Of a stretch of 64,000 nucleotides of DNA, positions 47,456 through 56,439 are shown one piece after another. The notes beneath the pieces were generated by a model that saw only the letters and a list, made by a program, of their open reading frames with translations, searched no databases and was not told the origin of the DNA. This DNA comes from Microbacterium nymphoidis. GTDB taxonomy: Bacteria; Actinomycetota; Actinomycetes; Actinomycetales; Microbacteriaceae. Made by a program: the position numbers and the translations under genes. The first letter of the stretch is position 1; every line of letters begins with the position of its first letter. The stretch is taken from contig NZ_JAJNOD010000007.1 in NCBI RefSeq assembly GCF_021044885.1, positions 1 through 64,000 of the forward strand. Direction: 5' to 3'.

Positions 47456-48379
47456 TCATTTCAGCCGGATCCGCGGGTCGATCAGGCTGTAGAGGATGTC
47501 GACCAGGAACATCATTGCGATGAGGATCGCCGCGTAGAACACGGTGACGCCCATGATGGCCGTGTAATCACGGTTCGAGATTGAATTGACGTAGTGCTGC
47601 CCGAGGCCGGGAATGGCGAAGATCTTCTCGATGACGAACGAGCCGGTGATGAGGCCCGCGAGAATGGGCCCGAGAACCGCGAGCACGGGGATCATCGCGT
47701 TGCGCAGTGCGTGGCGCAGCACGATGGCGCTCGGGCGCAGCCCCTTCGCCTTCGCCGTGCGGATGTAGTCGCGGCCGAGTTCTTCGAGCAGGCTCGCCCG
47801 CACCAGACGGGTGATGAAGGCCAGCGCGAACCCGCTGCCGGCGATGATCGGCATGATGTACGCGGCGGGGCTGTCGAGGCCGAAGGCGGGCAACACGCCG
47901 AGTTTCAGTGAGAACACGTACATCAGCAGCGTGGCGATGACGAAGGATGGCAGGGCGACACCGATCGTCGCGAGCACCATGGTCACGAAGTCCTGCCAGC
48001 GGCCGTTGCGCACCGCGGCGACGATTCCCAGGGGCAGGGCGATGAGCAGCGCGAACGCGACGGTGAGCACACCGAGTTGCGCCGAGATGGGAAACCCGGA
48101 GCCGATCAGCTCGTTCACCTGCATGCCCTCGTACTTGAACGAGGGGCCGAGGTCCAGGCGCAGGAGCCCCAGCATGTACGTGCCGTACTGCACCATGATC
48201 GGGTCGTTGAGGTGGTACTTCGCCTGCAGCGCGGCTTCGACGGCGGGGGGCAGATTGCGATCCGACGTGAACGGTCCGCCCGGGATCGCGTGCATCATGA
48301 AGAAGGTGAGCGTCGCGATGATCCACAGAGCGACGAGCATGAAGGCGATCCGCTTCATCACATACTTCGCCACGGCCAC
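47456..48379 (-). CDS. Peptide ABC transporter permease (OppB type)
   Basis: A 307-residue permease with the OppB opening MKRIAFMLVALWIIATLTFFMM and the GGPFTSDRNLPP segment. The EAA loop is DYIRTAKAKGLRPSAIVLRH. It is the first gene of the leftward operon, 25 bases before the OppC-type gene. Upstream (48380-48530) is a clearly AT-richer intergenic region shared with the divergent Lrp-type regulator. Confidence 0.94.
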   Translation of the reverse strand: MAVAKYVMKRIAFMLVALWIIATLTFFMMHAIPGGPFTSDRNLPPAVEAALQAKYHLNDPIMVQYGTYMLGLLRLDLGPSFKYEGMQVNELIGSGFPISAQLGVLTVAFALLIALPLGIVAAVRNGRWQDFVTMVLATIGVALPSFVIATLLMYVFSLKLGVLPAFGLDSPAAYIMPIIAGSGFALAFITRLVRASLLEELGRDYIRTAKAKGLRPSAIVLRHALRNAMIPVLAVLGPILAGLITGSFVIEKIFAIPGLGQHYVNSISNRDYTAIMGVTVFYAAILIAMMFLVDILYSLIDPRIRLK

Positions 48380-48530
48380 CTCCCTGTCGTCTGGTACCTG
48401 AGATTATTCTGCAATCCCACCGTTTCGTACCAACTCAGTCCATAGAATCGCCGTAACGTTTCTGCATCGCCCGCCTAATCCGACAATTCGTCCAGATTTT
48501 GCCCACTTCGACGTTCTCCGGGAGGACAGA
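48380..48530. promoter_or_regulatory. Shared control region of the opp operon and the Lrp-type regulator
   Basis: The 151 bp between the divergent starts are much richer in A/T than neighbouring DNA (GATTATTCTGCAATCC, ATTTTGCCC), as expected for Lrp-family binding. I could not define an exact box. Confidence 0.5.
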
Positions 48531-49058
48531 ATGAAGCTCGATGAGACGCATCGCGCCATGATCGACCTGTTGCGTGTGGACGGGCGGATGTCGGTCAACG
48601 CCCTGGCGGCCGAGCTGGGCATCTCGCGATCGAACGCGTATCAGCGATTCGAGCGGCTGGTGGAGGCGGGCGTGATCACGCGGTTCACCGCGGAGGTGGA
48701 CCCGCGCGCGGTCGGACTGGGGGTGTCGGCGCTGGTGTTCGTCACGATCGAACAGAGCCGCTGGGCGGAGTTTCGAGCATCGCTGGGTGAGATCCAGGAA
48801 CTCGAGCATTTCGCGGTGATCACGGGCGAACACGATGCGATGCTGCTCGTGCGCGCCACCGACGTCACCGACATCCACCTGCTGGTATCCGTGCAGCTGG
48901 CGCAGTGGCCCTCGATCAAGTCGACAGAGACCGTGTTCCTCATGGACGAGGAGCGCGCGCTCGCGGCCCTGCCGGTGGGGAAGGGGCGTGCCCCCGCCGA
49001 GGTGCTGGACGGCCAGGCGGCCGGGAAGACCCGCTTCGTCCGCTCGCGGGCACGCTGA
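48531..49058 (+). CDS. Lrp/AsnC family transcriptional regulator
   Basis: A 175-residue protein. The helix-turn-helix is at about 8-60 (MIDLLRVDGRMSVNALAAELGISRSNAYQRFERL), followed by the ligand-binding ferredoxin-like domain (GLGVSALVFVTIEQ; GEHDAMLLVRATD). A tail of about 25 residues extends beyond the usual length. Being divergent from the opp operon, it probably controls peptide uptake in response to an amino acid. Confidence 0.93.
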   Translation: MKLDETHRAMIDLLRVDGRMSVNALAAELGISRSNAYQRFERLVEAGVITRFTAEVDPRAVGLGVSALVFVTIEQSRWAEFRASLGEIQELEHFAVITGEHDAMLLVRATDVTDIHLLVSVQLAQWPSIKSTETVFLMDEERALAALPVGKGRAPAEVLDGQAAGKTRFVRSRAR

Positions 49059-49071
49059 GCGGAGACGACGA

Positions 49072-49101
49072 ATGCCGGCGCGGATCACTCCGCGCCGGCA
49101 T
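49072..49101. terminator. Bidirectional terminator after the Lrp-type gene
   Basis: A perfect 13-bp stem (ATGCCGGCGCGGA) with loop TCAC lies between convergent genes. Confidence 0.9.
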
Positions 49102-49114
49102 CCGGGTGGCGAGC

Positions 49115-49762
49115 TCAGCCCGCCGTGAGAGGCATCTTCTCGTCGAGCGCCGCGATCTCCTTGTCGCCGTCCTTCGCCGCGAGTCGCGTGTAACTGACGG
49201 TCATGTTGTCCTTCGTCGGGTTCTGCACGTAGTACATGCACCACCCGGTCCCCGTCGCACCGCTCTCGACGTCGTCGAGGGGCGTCAGGCCCTGCGCGAC
49301 CATGTCGTCCTTCACCGAGGAGGTGATGTCCGAGGTCGGGACGTTCATGTCCGAGGTGGCGAGCTGGAGCGAGGTGCAGCTCACGCCGCCGTAGTACTTC
49401 TCGCCGCGCGAGACCGTGTACTCCACACCGACGTAGGTGGCACCGCCGGGCGCGGTGGCCCAGTCTCCCGAACCCGTGAAGCCGAAGGCGATGGCCGTGG
49501 CGGTCGCGGTGTCCTCACGTGCCGGGTCGGTGACAGTCGGCGAGGTGACGGTGATCTTCTCGATCTCACCCGAGGATGCGGGTGCATCCGTTGTGGGCGA
49601 AGCGCTCGGCTCCTCGGTGATGGGCGTGCCCTCCGCGGTCGGCTCAGCGGCCGGGGTGCTGGGCGAGGTGTCGCCGGAGTCGGACGCGGGTGCGCTGCAT
49701 CCGCTGAGAGCGATGGCACCCGCCGTGAGCAGTCCGGCGAGCAACAGTGATGTCCGCTTCAT
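49115..49762 (-). CDS. Secreted lipoprotein of unknown function
   Basis: A 215-residue protein. The signal peptide ends in lipobox LSGC (Cys 22), followed by a Ser/Thr/Pro/Glu-rich linker to about residue 66 and a beta-rich domain. That domain has two cysteines (SCTSLQL and WCMYYVQ), perhaps a disulfide, and resembles DUF4352-like telokin-type folds by pattern (VGVEYTVSRGEKYYGG) only. It is anchored to the outer face of the membrane. It ends at the shared terminator. Confidence 0.8.
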   Translation of the reverse strand: MKRTSLLLAGLLTAGAIALSGCSAPASDSGDTSPSTPAAEPTAEGTPITEEPSASPTTDAPASSGEIEKITVTSPTVTDPAREDTATATAIAFGFTGSGDWATAPGGATYVGVEYTVSRGEKYYGGVSCTSLQLATSDMNVPTSDITSSVKDDMVAQGLTPLDDVESGATGTGWCMYYVQNPTKDNMTVSYTRLAAKDGDKEIAALDEKMPLTAG

Positions 49763-49869
49763 GATTCCCCCTGAATCCCTGTCCGCGAGTCCCGATGACT
49801 CGCGGACCAGCAGTCAGTATAGGCAGGTCAGGCGACCGAGCGTGGGTGCGGGCTTCGCCGCCGGCCCGA

Positions 49870-50571
49870 TCAGCGCGGGTCCCCGACGATGCCGCGCAGC
49901 CGCGTGAGGGTGCCGGAATCCTTGCGGGCGAGCCCGAGGACCGTGGCGACCTCGAGCGCGATCAGTGCGTGGCCGGTGGCGTTGGGGTGGAACGGATCGG
50001 CGAGGAGCTGCCACGGGATGCCGTCGATCCGCCCCCGTCCGCGATCCTGGAACCGCGCGAAGACGTCGACCAGGATCACTCGGTGGGCTTTCGCGGTGGC
50101 GCGCATCGCCTCGGCGAACTCGGGTACGCGGGCCCGCTCGGGGGCATGGAGCTCGTCCACCGGAGGCGGCGTGAGCAGCACGGGGATCGCGCCCAGTCGT
50201 CGGACGCGCGCGATGAAGTCATCGAGTGACGCAGCGTACTCCTCCGCCGAGATCAGCGGCACCTTTCCGGAGGCCGAGCAGTCGTTGGTGCCGATCATCA
50301 GCGTCACGATGTGGGGACGCCACCGGGCGACGCGCTGATCGAAGTCGGCGAGCAGTTGCGCCGTGCGCCAGCCGCTGATCGCCGTGTTGATCATCGCGTC
50401 GCGGGAGCGGCCGAGATCCCCGCGCACCAGCTCATGGAGGTGGTCGACATAGTTGCGTGCGCCCTGGGTGTGCACCAGGCCATGGGTGATGGAGTCGCCG
50501 GTGTGCACCCACGTGATCGGGTCTGCGGCGGACAGCAGCGAACGCAGGCGGCGGGCCTCAGAGTTCCACAT
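49870..50571 (-). CDS. SGNH/GDSL-family hydrolase
   Basis: A 233-residue esterase/lipase-like enzyme without signal peptide. Block I is HTGDSITHG (catalytic Ser), block II has the Gly in ISGWRTAQ, block III is GTNDC (Asn), and block V is DPFHPNATGH (Asp and His), so all catalytic positions are filled. The substrate is unknown; esters or acetyl groups are typical. It is preceded by a hairpin that ends the acyl-CoA dehydrogenase gene. Confidence 0.93.
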   Translation of the reverse strand: MWNSEARRLRSLLSAADPITWVHTGDSITHGLVHTQGARNYVDHLHELVRGDLGRSRDAMINTAISGWRTAQLLADFDQRVARWRPHIVTLMIGTNDCSASGKVPLISAEEYAASLDDFIARVRRLGAIPVLLTPPPVDELHAPERARVPEFAEAMRATAKAHRVILVDVFARFQDRGRGRIDGIPWQLLADPFHPNATGHALIALEVATVLGLARKDSGTLTRLRGIVGDPR

Positions 50572-50616
50572 GGGTACCAGTCTCCCGGGATCGGCCGGTC
50601 AGGGGCTGCAGCGCGC

Positions 50617-50654
50617 GAACCCGGTGCCGGAGACGACCCTCCGGCACCGGGTTC
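50617..50654 (-). terminator. Terminator of the acyl-CoA dehydrogenase gene
   Basis: A perfect 15-bp stem (GAACCCGGTGCCGGA) with an 8-base loop, 20 bases past the stop of the leftward gene. Confidence 0.9.
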
Positions 50655-50674
50655 ACGCATGATGCCCCTGCGAC

Positions 50675-52402
50675 TCAGGCGATCTCGCCCGCGGCGACCG
50701 CTTCGGCGTAGGCGGCGACGCGGGGGAGGTGGTGCGCGCCGTAGAAGTCGGCGGCGGTCAGGCGCCCGGCGTCGTCGGCCGCGGGCGACTCGTGGCGCAG
50801 CACCGCGATGACGGCCAGGGCGTGCATCCAGCCGCCGGCGAGAGTGCCCAGGAGCATCAGGTACGGGACGCTGACCGCCGCGGCGTCACGTGGTGAGGCG
50901 GCGAAGCCGAGGAGATCCGTCGTCGCCTGGCGGGCTGCCTCCACGGCACGTTCCAGCCGGCGTGCGGAGCGGGTGGCCACGGGGTGAGCCAGCGCGCCGA
51001 GATCGGCGATGGTGGTCTCGATTGACGCGAGGAGCGCCGCGGCGGTGGCTCCGCCGTCGCGGATGGTCTTGCGGCCGACGAGGTCGTTCGACTGGATGGC
51101 CGTGGTGCCCTCGTAGATCGGGGTGATGCGTGCGTCGCGGTAGTGCTGGGCGGCACCGGTCTCCTCTATGTAGCCCATGCCGCCGAACACCTGGATGGCG
51201 TCGCTGGTGAGACGCAGCGCCTCCTCGGTGGTCCAGCCCTTGAGGATCGGAACGAAGAACTCCGCCATCGCGCGGAGCGACGCGTCGTTCTCGCTGCGGT
51301 CGAGGAGGTCGGCCGAGTACACGCCGAGAGCGCGCATCGCGAAGATCTCGCTTGAGGTAGACAGCAGCAGACGACGCACGTCGGGATGCTCGGCGATGGT
51401 GGCTCCGGCCGGGCGATCCAGCACCGGACCCTGGACGCGCATCGCGGCGTAGGAGCGGGAGAGCTGCTGTGCACGATCGGCGATACCGGTCGCCTGGAAG
51501 CCCATGCCGGCGCGTGCGGAGTTCATCATGATGAACATGCCCGCGAGGCCCCCGCCCACCTCACCGACGAGGTAGCCGGTCGCGTCCTCGTAGGACAGCA
51601 CGCAGGTGGGGGAGCCGTGGATGCCGAGCTTGTGCTCGATGGACACGGTGGTGATCGCATTGCGGGCGCCGAGGGAGCCGTCGGGGTTCGGAAGGAACTT
51701 CGGGGCGACGAACAGCGACAGGCCCTTGGCCCCGGCGGGCGCTCCGGGCGTGCGCGCGAGCACCAGGTGCACGATGTTCTCGGCCACGTCGTGATCGCCC
51801 CAGGTGATGAAGATCTTCTGACCGGAGATGCCCCAGCTGCCGTCATCGCGGGGGGTTGCCAGAGTGCGGATGGCGCCGAGATCCGTGCCGGCCTCGGGCT
51901 CGGTGAGGTTCATCGTGCCGGTCCACTCGCCCGAAACGAGCCGGGTGAGGTACATCTCGCGCAGTTCATCCGATGCGTGGGCGTCGAGGGCATGGATCTG
52001 TCCCGCGGTGAGCAGCCAGCACAGCGCGAACGCCGCGTTGGAGGCGTTCCAGATCTCGCCCAGGCCGGCGCGGATCGCGCCCGGAAGACCGTCGCCCCCC
52101 GCGGATTCGGGGGCCTCCGCGCTGATCCAGCCCGCCTCCACGAACTGCCGGTACGCGTCGGCGAAGCCCGCGGGAAGGTGCACCTTACCGTTCTCGAAAC
52201 GAGCGCCCTCACGATCACCGACCGTTTCCAGCGGTGCGAGGACCGCGCTCGCGAACTCGCCGGCACCGGTGAGCACCTCGACGCCGTCGTCGGCGGAAAG
52301 CGCTCCATCGGTGGCACGGTACACGATGTCCTCGCCGAACAGCTCGTTCAGCAGGAATGCATAGTCCTCGATAGGTGCGCGGTACTCGGATGCGTCGGCC
52401 AC
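50675..52402 (-). CDS. Acyl-CoA dehydrogenase with extended C-terminus
   Basis: A 575-residue FAD enzyme for fatty-acyl-CoA oxidation. The order is N-terminal helical domain, beta domain (GTMNLTEPEAGTDLGAIRT), the catalytic helical domain with YIEETGAAQHYRDARITPIYEGTT, and an extra C-terminal helical domain of about 120 residues typical of the larger family with an acetyl-CoA dehydrogenase-like C-terminal extension. GTG 52402 is chosen because GAGGAG lies six bases upstream. It stands alone; no other beta-oxidation gene is adjacent. Confidence 0.93.
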   Translation of the reverse strand: MADASEYRAPIEDYAFLLNELFGEDIVYRATDGALSADDGVEVLTGAGEFASAVLAPLETVGDREGARFENGKVHLPAGFADAYRQFVEAGWISAEAPESAGGDGLPGAIRAGLGEIWNASNAAFALCWLLTAGQIHALDAHASDELREMYLTRLVSGEWTGTMNLTEPEAGTDLGAIRTLATPRDDGSWGISGQKIFITWGDHDVAENIVHLVLARTPGAPAGAKGLSLFVAPKFLPNPDGSLGARNAITTVSIEHKLGIHGSPTCVLSYEDATGYLVGEVGGGLAGMFIMMNSARAGMGFQATGIADRAQQLSRSYAAMRVQGPVLDRPAGATIAEHPDVRRLLLSTSSEIFAMRALGVYSADLLDRSENDASLRAMAEFFVPILKGWTTEEALRLTSDAIQVFGGMGYIEETGAAQHYRDARITPIYEGTTAIQSNDLVGRKTIRDGGATAAALLASIETTIADLGALAHPVATRSARRLERAVEAARQATTDLLGFAASPRDAAAVSVPYLMLLGTLAGGWMHALAVIAVLRHESPAADDAGRLTAADFYGAHHLPRVAAYAEAVAAGEIA

Positions 52403-52477
52403 GGCATGCTCCTCAGGGCGATGGATGAGACTGAGGTTCAGTGTACGTGACACGCGGTCTCAGAACAACGGTTCGAC

Positions 52478-53428
52478 TCACACCCCGGGATCGGCGGGCC
52501 GCACGCCCTGCTGCTGTGACGTGGTCGGCGGCGGGGTGTGAGTCGTTGCGGCGACCAGATCAGGGGTCGTGTGCGTGGGCGCCGCTGCCGCCTCGGCCGC
52601 GCGGGCACGGTCTCGCCGTCGCCGCATGATGACCAACACCACGGCCCCGGCGAGGGCGATCAGCACCAGCCAGGGGAGTGCGACGCTCACGTTCAGCAGA
52701 GTGGCCAGCCAGAATCCGGCGAACCCGTTCCACCCGACCGCCAGGGCGTCGCCGACCGTCTGCGGCTGGGTCGGGTCATGGTGTCCGTCGCCGCCGATGA
52801 CGAGGGTGATCGTGCTCATGGCGACCTTGTCGGCCATCGCCCGCAACTCGGATTCGATGGTCTCCAGCCTGGTCTGGCGCTCGCTCAGCGACTCCTCGAG
52901 CTCGGCCAGGTCGCTGGGCGTCTGCGCGGCGGCGAGCCAGCTCTCGTAGCGCTCGACAGATGTGCGCAGTGAGCTCGCCCGTGCTTCGAGGTCGCGCTGC
53001 GCGGTGCTGACGTCCTCGGACGTCACCTGGGTTCGGCTGACGGTTCCGATGCTCGTCAGCTGTTCGCGCACGTCCTCGATCTTGGCCACGGGGATGCGGG
53101 CCGTGAGGGTGGCGCGTGCCTCCGTGAGATCGGCCGACGCGTACTCGTCGCGATCCTCGATGCGCCCGCCCGCCGCGACGACGGCCTCCGTCGCCGAGCG
53201 CGCCGCGGCCATCGGGTCGGACGCGGTGAGCCAGATGGTGCCCGTGATGATCTCCGCAGCCTCGGCGGGTGCATCGGCAGCCGCCGGCTGCGCATCGGCG
53301 GGCTGGACGGCGGCGGGCTGGGCTGCGGAACCCGCCGATCCCGCGTTCGAGGCAGAGCATCCGGTGAGCAGGATCGCGGCCGTGAGGAGTGCTGCGGCGA
53401 GCGATCGGCGTCGTTGCGTGATCGTCAT
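52478..53428 (-). CDS. DUF4349 lipoprotein with coiled coil and C-terminal membrane helix
   Basis: A 316-residue protein. The lipobox is LTGC (Cys 24). A Pro/Ala-rich linker leads to the DUF4349 body: GTIWLTASDPMAAARSATEAV, then GTVSRTQVTSEDVSTAQRDLEARASS. A long coiled coil (about 140-210, ESLSERQTRLETIESELR) follows, then a membrane helix (FAGFWLATLLNVSVALPWLV) and a basic tail. The function is unestablished; an envelope role is probable. Confidence 0.88.
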   Translation of the reverse strand: MTITQRRRSLAAALLTAAILLTGCSASNAGSAGSAAQPAAVQPADAQPAAADAPAEAAEIITGTIWLTASDPMAAARSATEAVVAAGGRIEDRDEYASADLTEARATLTARIPVAKIEDVREQLTSIGTVSRTQVTSEDVSTAQRDLEARASSLRTSVERYESWLAAAQTPSDLAELEESLSERQTRLETIESELRAMADKVAMSTITLVIGGDGHHDPTQPQTVGDALAVGWNGFAGFWLATLLNVSVALPWLVLIALAGAVVLVIMRRRRDRARAAEAAAAPTHTTPDLVAATTHTPPPTTSQQQGVRPADPGV

Positions 53429-53513
53429 GCCGACACGTTAGGTCTCTGCCTCGCCTGACGGCTACGGCTCCCGGTCACGATCGCGTCTCCGTCCGATCAC
53501 GGCTCGGCCACGC

Positions 53514-54434
53514 TCAGGTGACGGTCGGATAACGGCCGGTGAGAACTGAATCCGGAGGCGCCGCGGCGCGCAGGAAACGCTCCATGGCTGCGGGTGCGGC
53601 GGCCAGCGGCACCCCCACGCGCCGCGACAGGTTGACGGTGCGGCGGAGGTCGGCGCCGAGCCGGTCTCCACGGAGGGCCGGGCGGCCGGACAGCACCGTC
53701 TGCGGGACGACGGCCACGCCCACCCCGCGCTCCACGAACCGCAGCACAGCGTCCATCTCGGCACCCTCCACGGCGATGGTCGGCACCAATCCCGCGGAGG
53801 CGAAGGCGGCATCGGTGGCCACGCGCAGGTCGTAGCCGCGGTGGAACATCACGAGCGGCAGCGTGGCCAGGGTGGCCAGCGTCATCGGCGTTTTTCCGGT
53901 GGGCTCCCCGTCGGCAGCCGATGCCAGCACCAGTTCCTCCGTGAACAACGGTTCCGAGGCGACTGCCGGATCGTCTGGCACGCTCGGCCGTGTGACGGTG
54001 AGCGCCAGGTCCAGGGCGCCACCGGCGAGCTCCTCGACGAGCTCGCGCGAGCCCGCTTCGCGGATGACCACGTCCACCCCCGGATGTGCACGCCGGAACG
54101 AGGCGAGTGCATCCGCCACGATCGACACGCACAGCGTGGGCGGCGCCCCGAGCCGCACCCGGCCACGACGCAACTGCGCGAACTCGTCCATCTCCTGCCG
54201 CGCCGCCTCCGCATCGGCGAGCATGCGCCGGGCGATCGGCAGCAGCGCCTCGCCCTCGGTGGTGAGCACTGCCCCGGTGCGGCCGCGGATGAACAGCGTC
54301 ACCCCGAGCTCGACCTCCAGAGCCGCGATCTGGCGGGACAGCGATGGCTGCGAGAGGAAGAGCTCGTCCGCCGCATGGGTGAAGTTGCCGCTGCGGGCGA
54401 CCGCTTCGAAGGATCGGAGATGGGCGAGTTGCAT
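53514..54434 (-). CDS. LysR family transcriptional regulator
   Basis: A 306-residue regulator. The winged helix is at residues 1-60 (HLRSFEAVARSGNFTHAADELFLSQPSLSRQIAALE), followed by a periplasmic-binding-like effector domain. ATG 54434 gives the usual N-terminus for the family; upstream ATG 54461 adds nine residues. It is divergent from the flavoprotein gene, 71 bp apart, so it most likely controls that gene and itself. The inducer is unknown. Confidence 0.92.
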   Translation of the reverse strand: MQLAHLRSFEAVARSGNFTHAADELFLSQPSLSRQIAALEVELGVTLFIRGRTGAVLTTEGEALLPIARRMLADAEAARQEMDEFAQLRRGRVRLGAPPTLCVSIVADALASFRRAHPGVDVVIREAGSRELVEELAGGALDLALTVTRPSVPDDPAVASEPLFTEELVLASAADGEPTGKTPMTLATLATLPLVMFHRGYDLRVATDAAFASAGLVPTIAVEGAEMDAVLRFVERGVGVAVVPQTVLSGRPALRGDRLGADLRRTVNLSRRVGVPLAAAPAAMERFLRAAAPPDSVLTGRYPTVT

Positions 54435-54492
54435 GTCCTGAGCGTATGGGATCGAGACCAACTATGCATTGGAGTAATCCGTCGCGCGCTCC

Positions 54493-54498
54493 TAGCGT
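54493..54498 (+). promoter_or_regulatory. TANNNT -10 element (TAGCGT) of the flavoprotein gene
   Basis: TAGCGT ends seven bases before ATG 54506; no Shine-Dalgarno is seen. It is the likely target of LysR activation. Confidence 0.55.
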
Positions 54499-54505
54499 CG
54501 AAGAC

Positions 54506-56254
54506 ATGAGCACAACCCTCCGCACCGAGCGGCAACTGACCACCTCCGTCCTCGTCATCGGAACCGGTGGCGCGGGCCTTCGCGCCGCCATCGAGCTGGC
54601 CGAGCGGGGCATCGACGTGCTCGCGGTGGGAAAGCGCCGCAAGCACGATGCCCACACCACACTCGCGGCGGGCGGCATCAATGCGGCACTGGCGACGATG
54701 GATCCCGAGGACAGCTGGCAGCAGCACGCCGCCGACACCCTGCGGGAGTCGTACTTCCTCGCCGATCCCGGCATCGTGGAGGTCGTCACGCGCAACGCGG
54801 CGCGCGGCATCGAAGACCTGGAGCGCTGGGGCATGCCGTTCGCCCGGGAGGAGGACGGCCGCATCAGCCAGCGCTTCTTCGGCGCCCACACGTACCGGCG
54901 GACCGCGTATGCGGGGGATTACACCGGTCTGGAGATCCAGCGGACCCTGCTGCGCCGAGCTGCCGAACTCGACGTCCCGATCAACGACAGCGTGTACGTG
55001 ACCCGGCTCCTCGTCGCCGACGGGCAGGTCTTCGGTGCCTACGGCTTCGACGTGGTCGACGGAACCCCCGTGATCATCCACGCCGACGCCGTCATCATCG
55101 CCGCCGGCGGTCACAACCGGATCTGGCGCTATACCTCCTCGCGGCGCGACGAGAACACCGGGGACTCGTTCCGGCTGGCCGCCCTCGCGGGCGCTCGAAT
55201 CCGCGATGCGGAGCTGGTGCAGTTCCACCCGTCCGGGATCCTCGAGCCGGTGGAGATGGCCGGCACCCTGGTGTCGGAGGCGGCGCGGGGTGAGGGTGGG
55301 ATCCTCACCAACGCTCAGGGCGAGCGGTTCATGGCGCGCTACGACCCGGAGCGCATGGAGCTCTCGACCCGTGACCGGGTGGCGCTGGCCAACTACACGG
55401 AGATCGCGGAGGGCCGCGGAACGGCGAACGGCGGCGTCTGGCTGGACGTCTCCCACCTGCCGCGCGAGACGATCATGGCGAAGCTGCCCCGGTTGTACCG
55501 CACCATGATCGATCTGCAGATGCTGGACATCACGCAGCAGCCGATGGAGGTGGCGCCCACCGCGCACTACTCGATGGGCGGCGTATGGGTGGACGCGGCG
55601 GATCACGGCACCGGTGTGGAGGGGCTCTATGCCATCGGTGAGGCATCCAGCGGATTGCACGGTGCGAACCGGCTGGGCGGGAACTCCCTCATCGAGCTCA
55701 TGGTCTACGGACGCATCACGGGGGAAGCGGCGGCAGAGTACGCCCGCTCGCGCACCCGGATCCACCGTTCACCGGCGGCCGTGGCGGAGGCGCGCGCGGA
55801 GATGGCGCGACTCCTCGACCCTGCAGGCGGGGAGAGCGCACGGGTGCTGCAGCGCGCGATCCGCGACATCATGACCGAGCACGCCGGCGTGGTGCGCACC
55901 GAAGAGGGCCTTCGCGAGGGGCTGCGTCGCCTGGCGGAGGTAGAAGAGCGCGCCACCCACGTCTCCGCCCACCCCGACATCGCGGGATACGACGACCTCG
56001 CGCACGCCTACGATCTGCTCGGTTCCCTCCTGGCTGCACGCGCCACCCTCGAGTGCGCTCTCGAACGGCGTGAGACGCGCGGGTGCCACAACCGCGCCGA
56101 CTTCCCCGAGACGGATCCCGCGCTGCGCGGGAACATGGTCTGGACCCCCGGCGGCGGCGTGGTGTTCGAGGAACTGCCGGAGGCGCCGGACTCCTTCCGT
56201 GACCTTGCGCAGGTGCAGACCTCATCCGACGTCGCGGGCAAGCTCGTCGAGTGA
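54506..56254 (+). CDS. Solitary FAD-binding succinate dehydrogenase/fumarate reductase-like flavoprotein
   Basis: A 582-residue member of the SdhA/FrdA/NadB superfamily. The FAD fold is VLVIGTGGAGLRAAIELAERG near residue 15. AHTTLAAGGINAAL contains the His at the covalent-FAD position, and HGANRLGGNSLIELMVYGR and the capping domain with YSMGGVWVD are conserved. A C-terminal helical domain is present. No iron-sulfur subunit or membrane anchor gene is adjacent, nor nadA/nadC, so it could be a soluble fumarate reductase-like, aspartate oxidase-like or other dicarboxylate enzyme. It faces a LysR regulator and ends at a terminator. Confidence 0.85.
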   Translation: MSTTLRTERQLTTSVLVIGTGGAGLRAAIELAERGIDVLAVGKRRKHDAHTTLAAGGINAALATMDPEDSWQQHAADTLRESYFLADPGIVEVVTRNAARGIEDLERWGMPFAREEDGRISQRFFGAHTYRRTAYAGDYTGLEIQRTLLRRAAELDVPINDSVYVTRLLVADGQVFGAYGFDVVDGTPVIIHADAVIIAAGGHNRIWRYTSSRRDENTGDSFRLAALAGARIRDAELVQFHPSGILEPVEMAGTLVSEAARGEGGILTNAQGERFMARYDPERMELSTRDRVALANYTEIAEGRGTANGGVWLDVSHLPRETIMAKLPRLYRTMIDLQMLDITQQPMEVAPTAHYSMGGVWVDAADHGTGVEGLYAIGEASSGLHGANRLGGNSLIELMVYGRITGEAAAEYARSRTRIHRSPAAVAEARAEMARLLDPAGGESARVLQRAIRDIMTEHAGVVRTEEGLREGLRRLAEVEERATHVSAHPDIAGYDDLAHAYDLLGSLLAARATLECALERRETRGCHNRADFPETDPALRGNMVWTPGGGVVFEELPEAPDSFRDLAQVQTSSDVAGKLVE

Positions 56255-56258
56255 TGTC

Positions 56259-56295
56259 GCGGAGGGCTCATCCAGACGAAGGGTGAGCCCTCCGC
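56259..56295 (+). terminator. Terminator of the flavoprotein gene
   Basis: GCGGAGGGCTCA pairs perfectly with TGAGCCCTCCGC around a 13-base loop, followed by TTTCT. Confidence 0.92.
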
Positions 56296-56439
56296 TTTCT
56301 ATCCACAGGGCGAGAACGCCGTCGCCGTCCGGGAGCTAGAGTTTCGGCACGATCGAGTTCGGGACGACTCGTTCGTGCATCTGGGGAACTCGTCGCGATT
56401 CGCAATCGATGATGGGTGCGTGTGGGGGACGGGGGCCTG

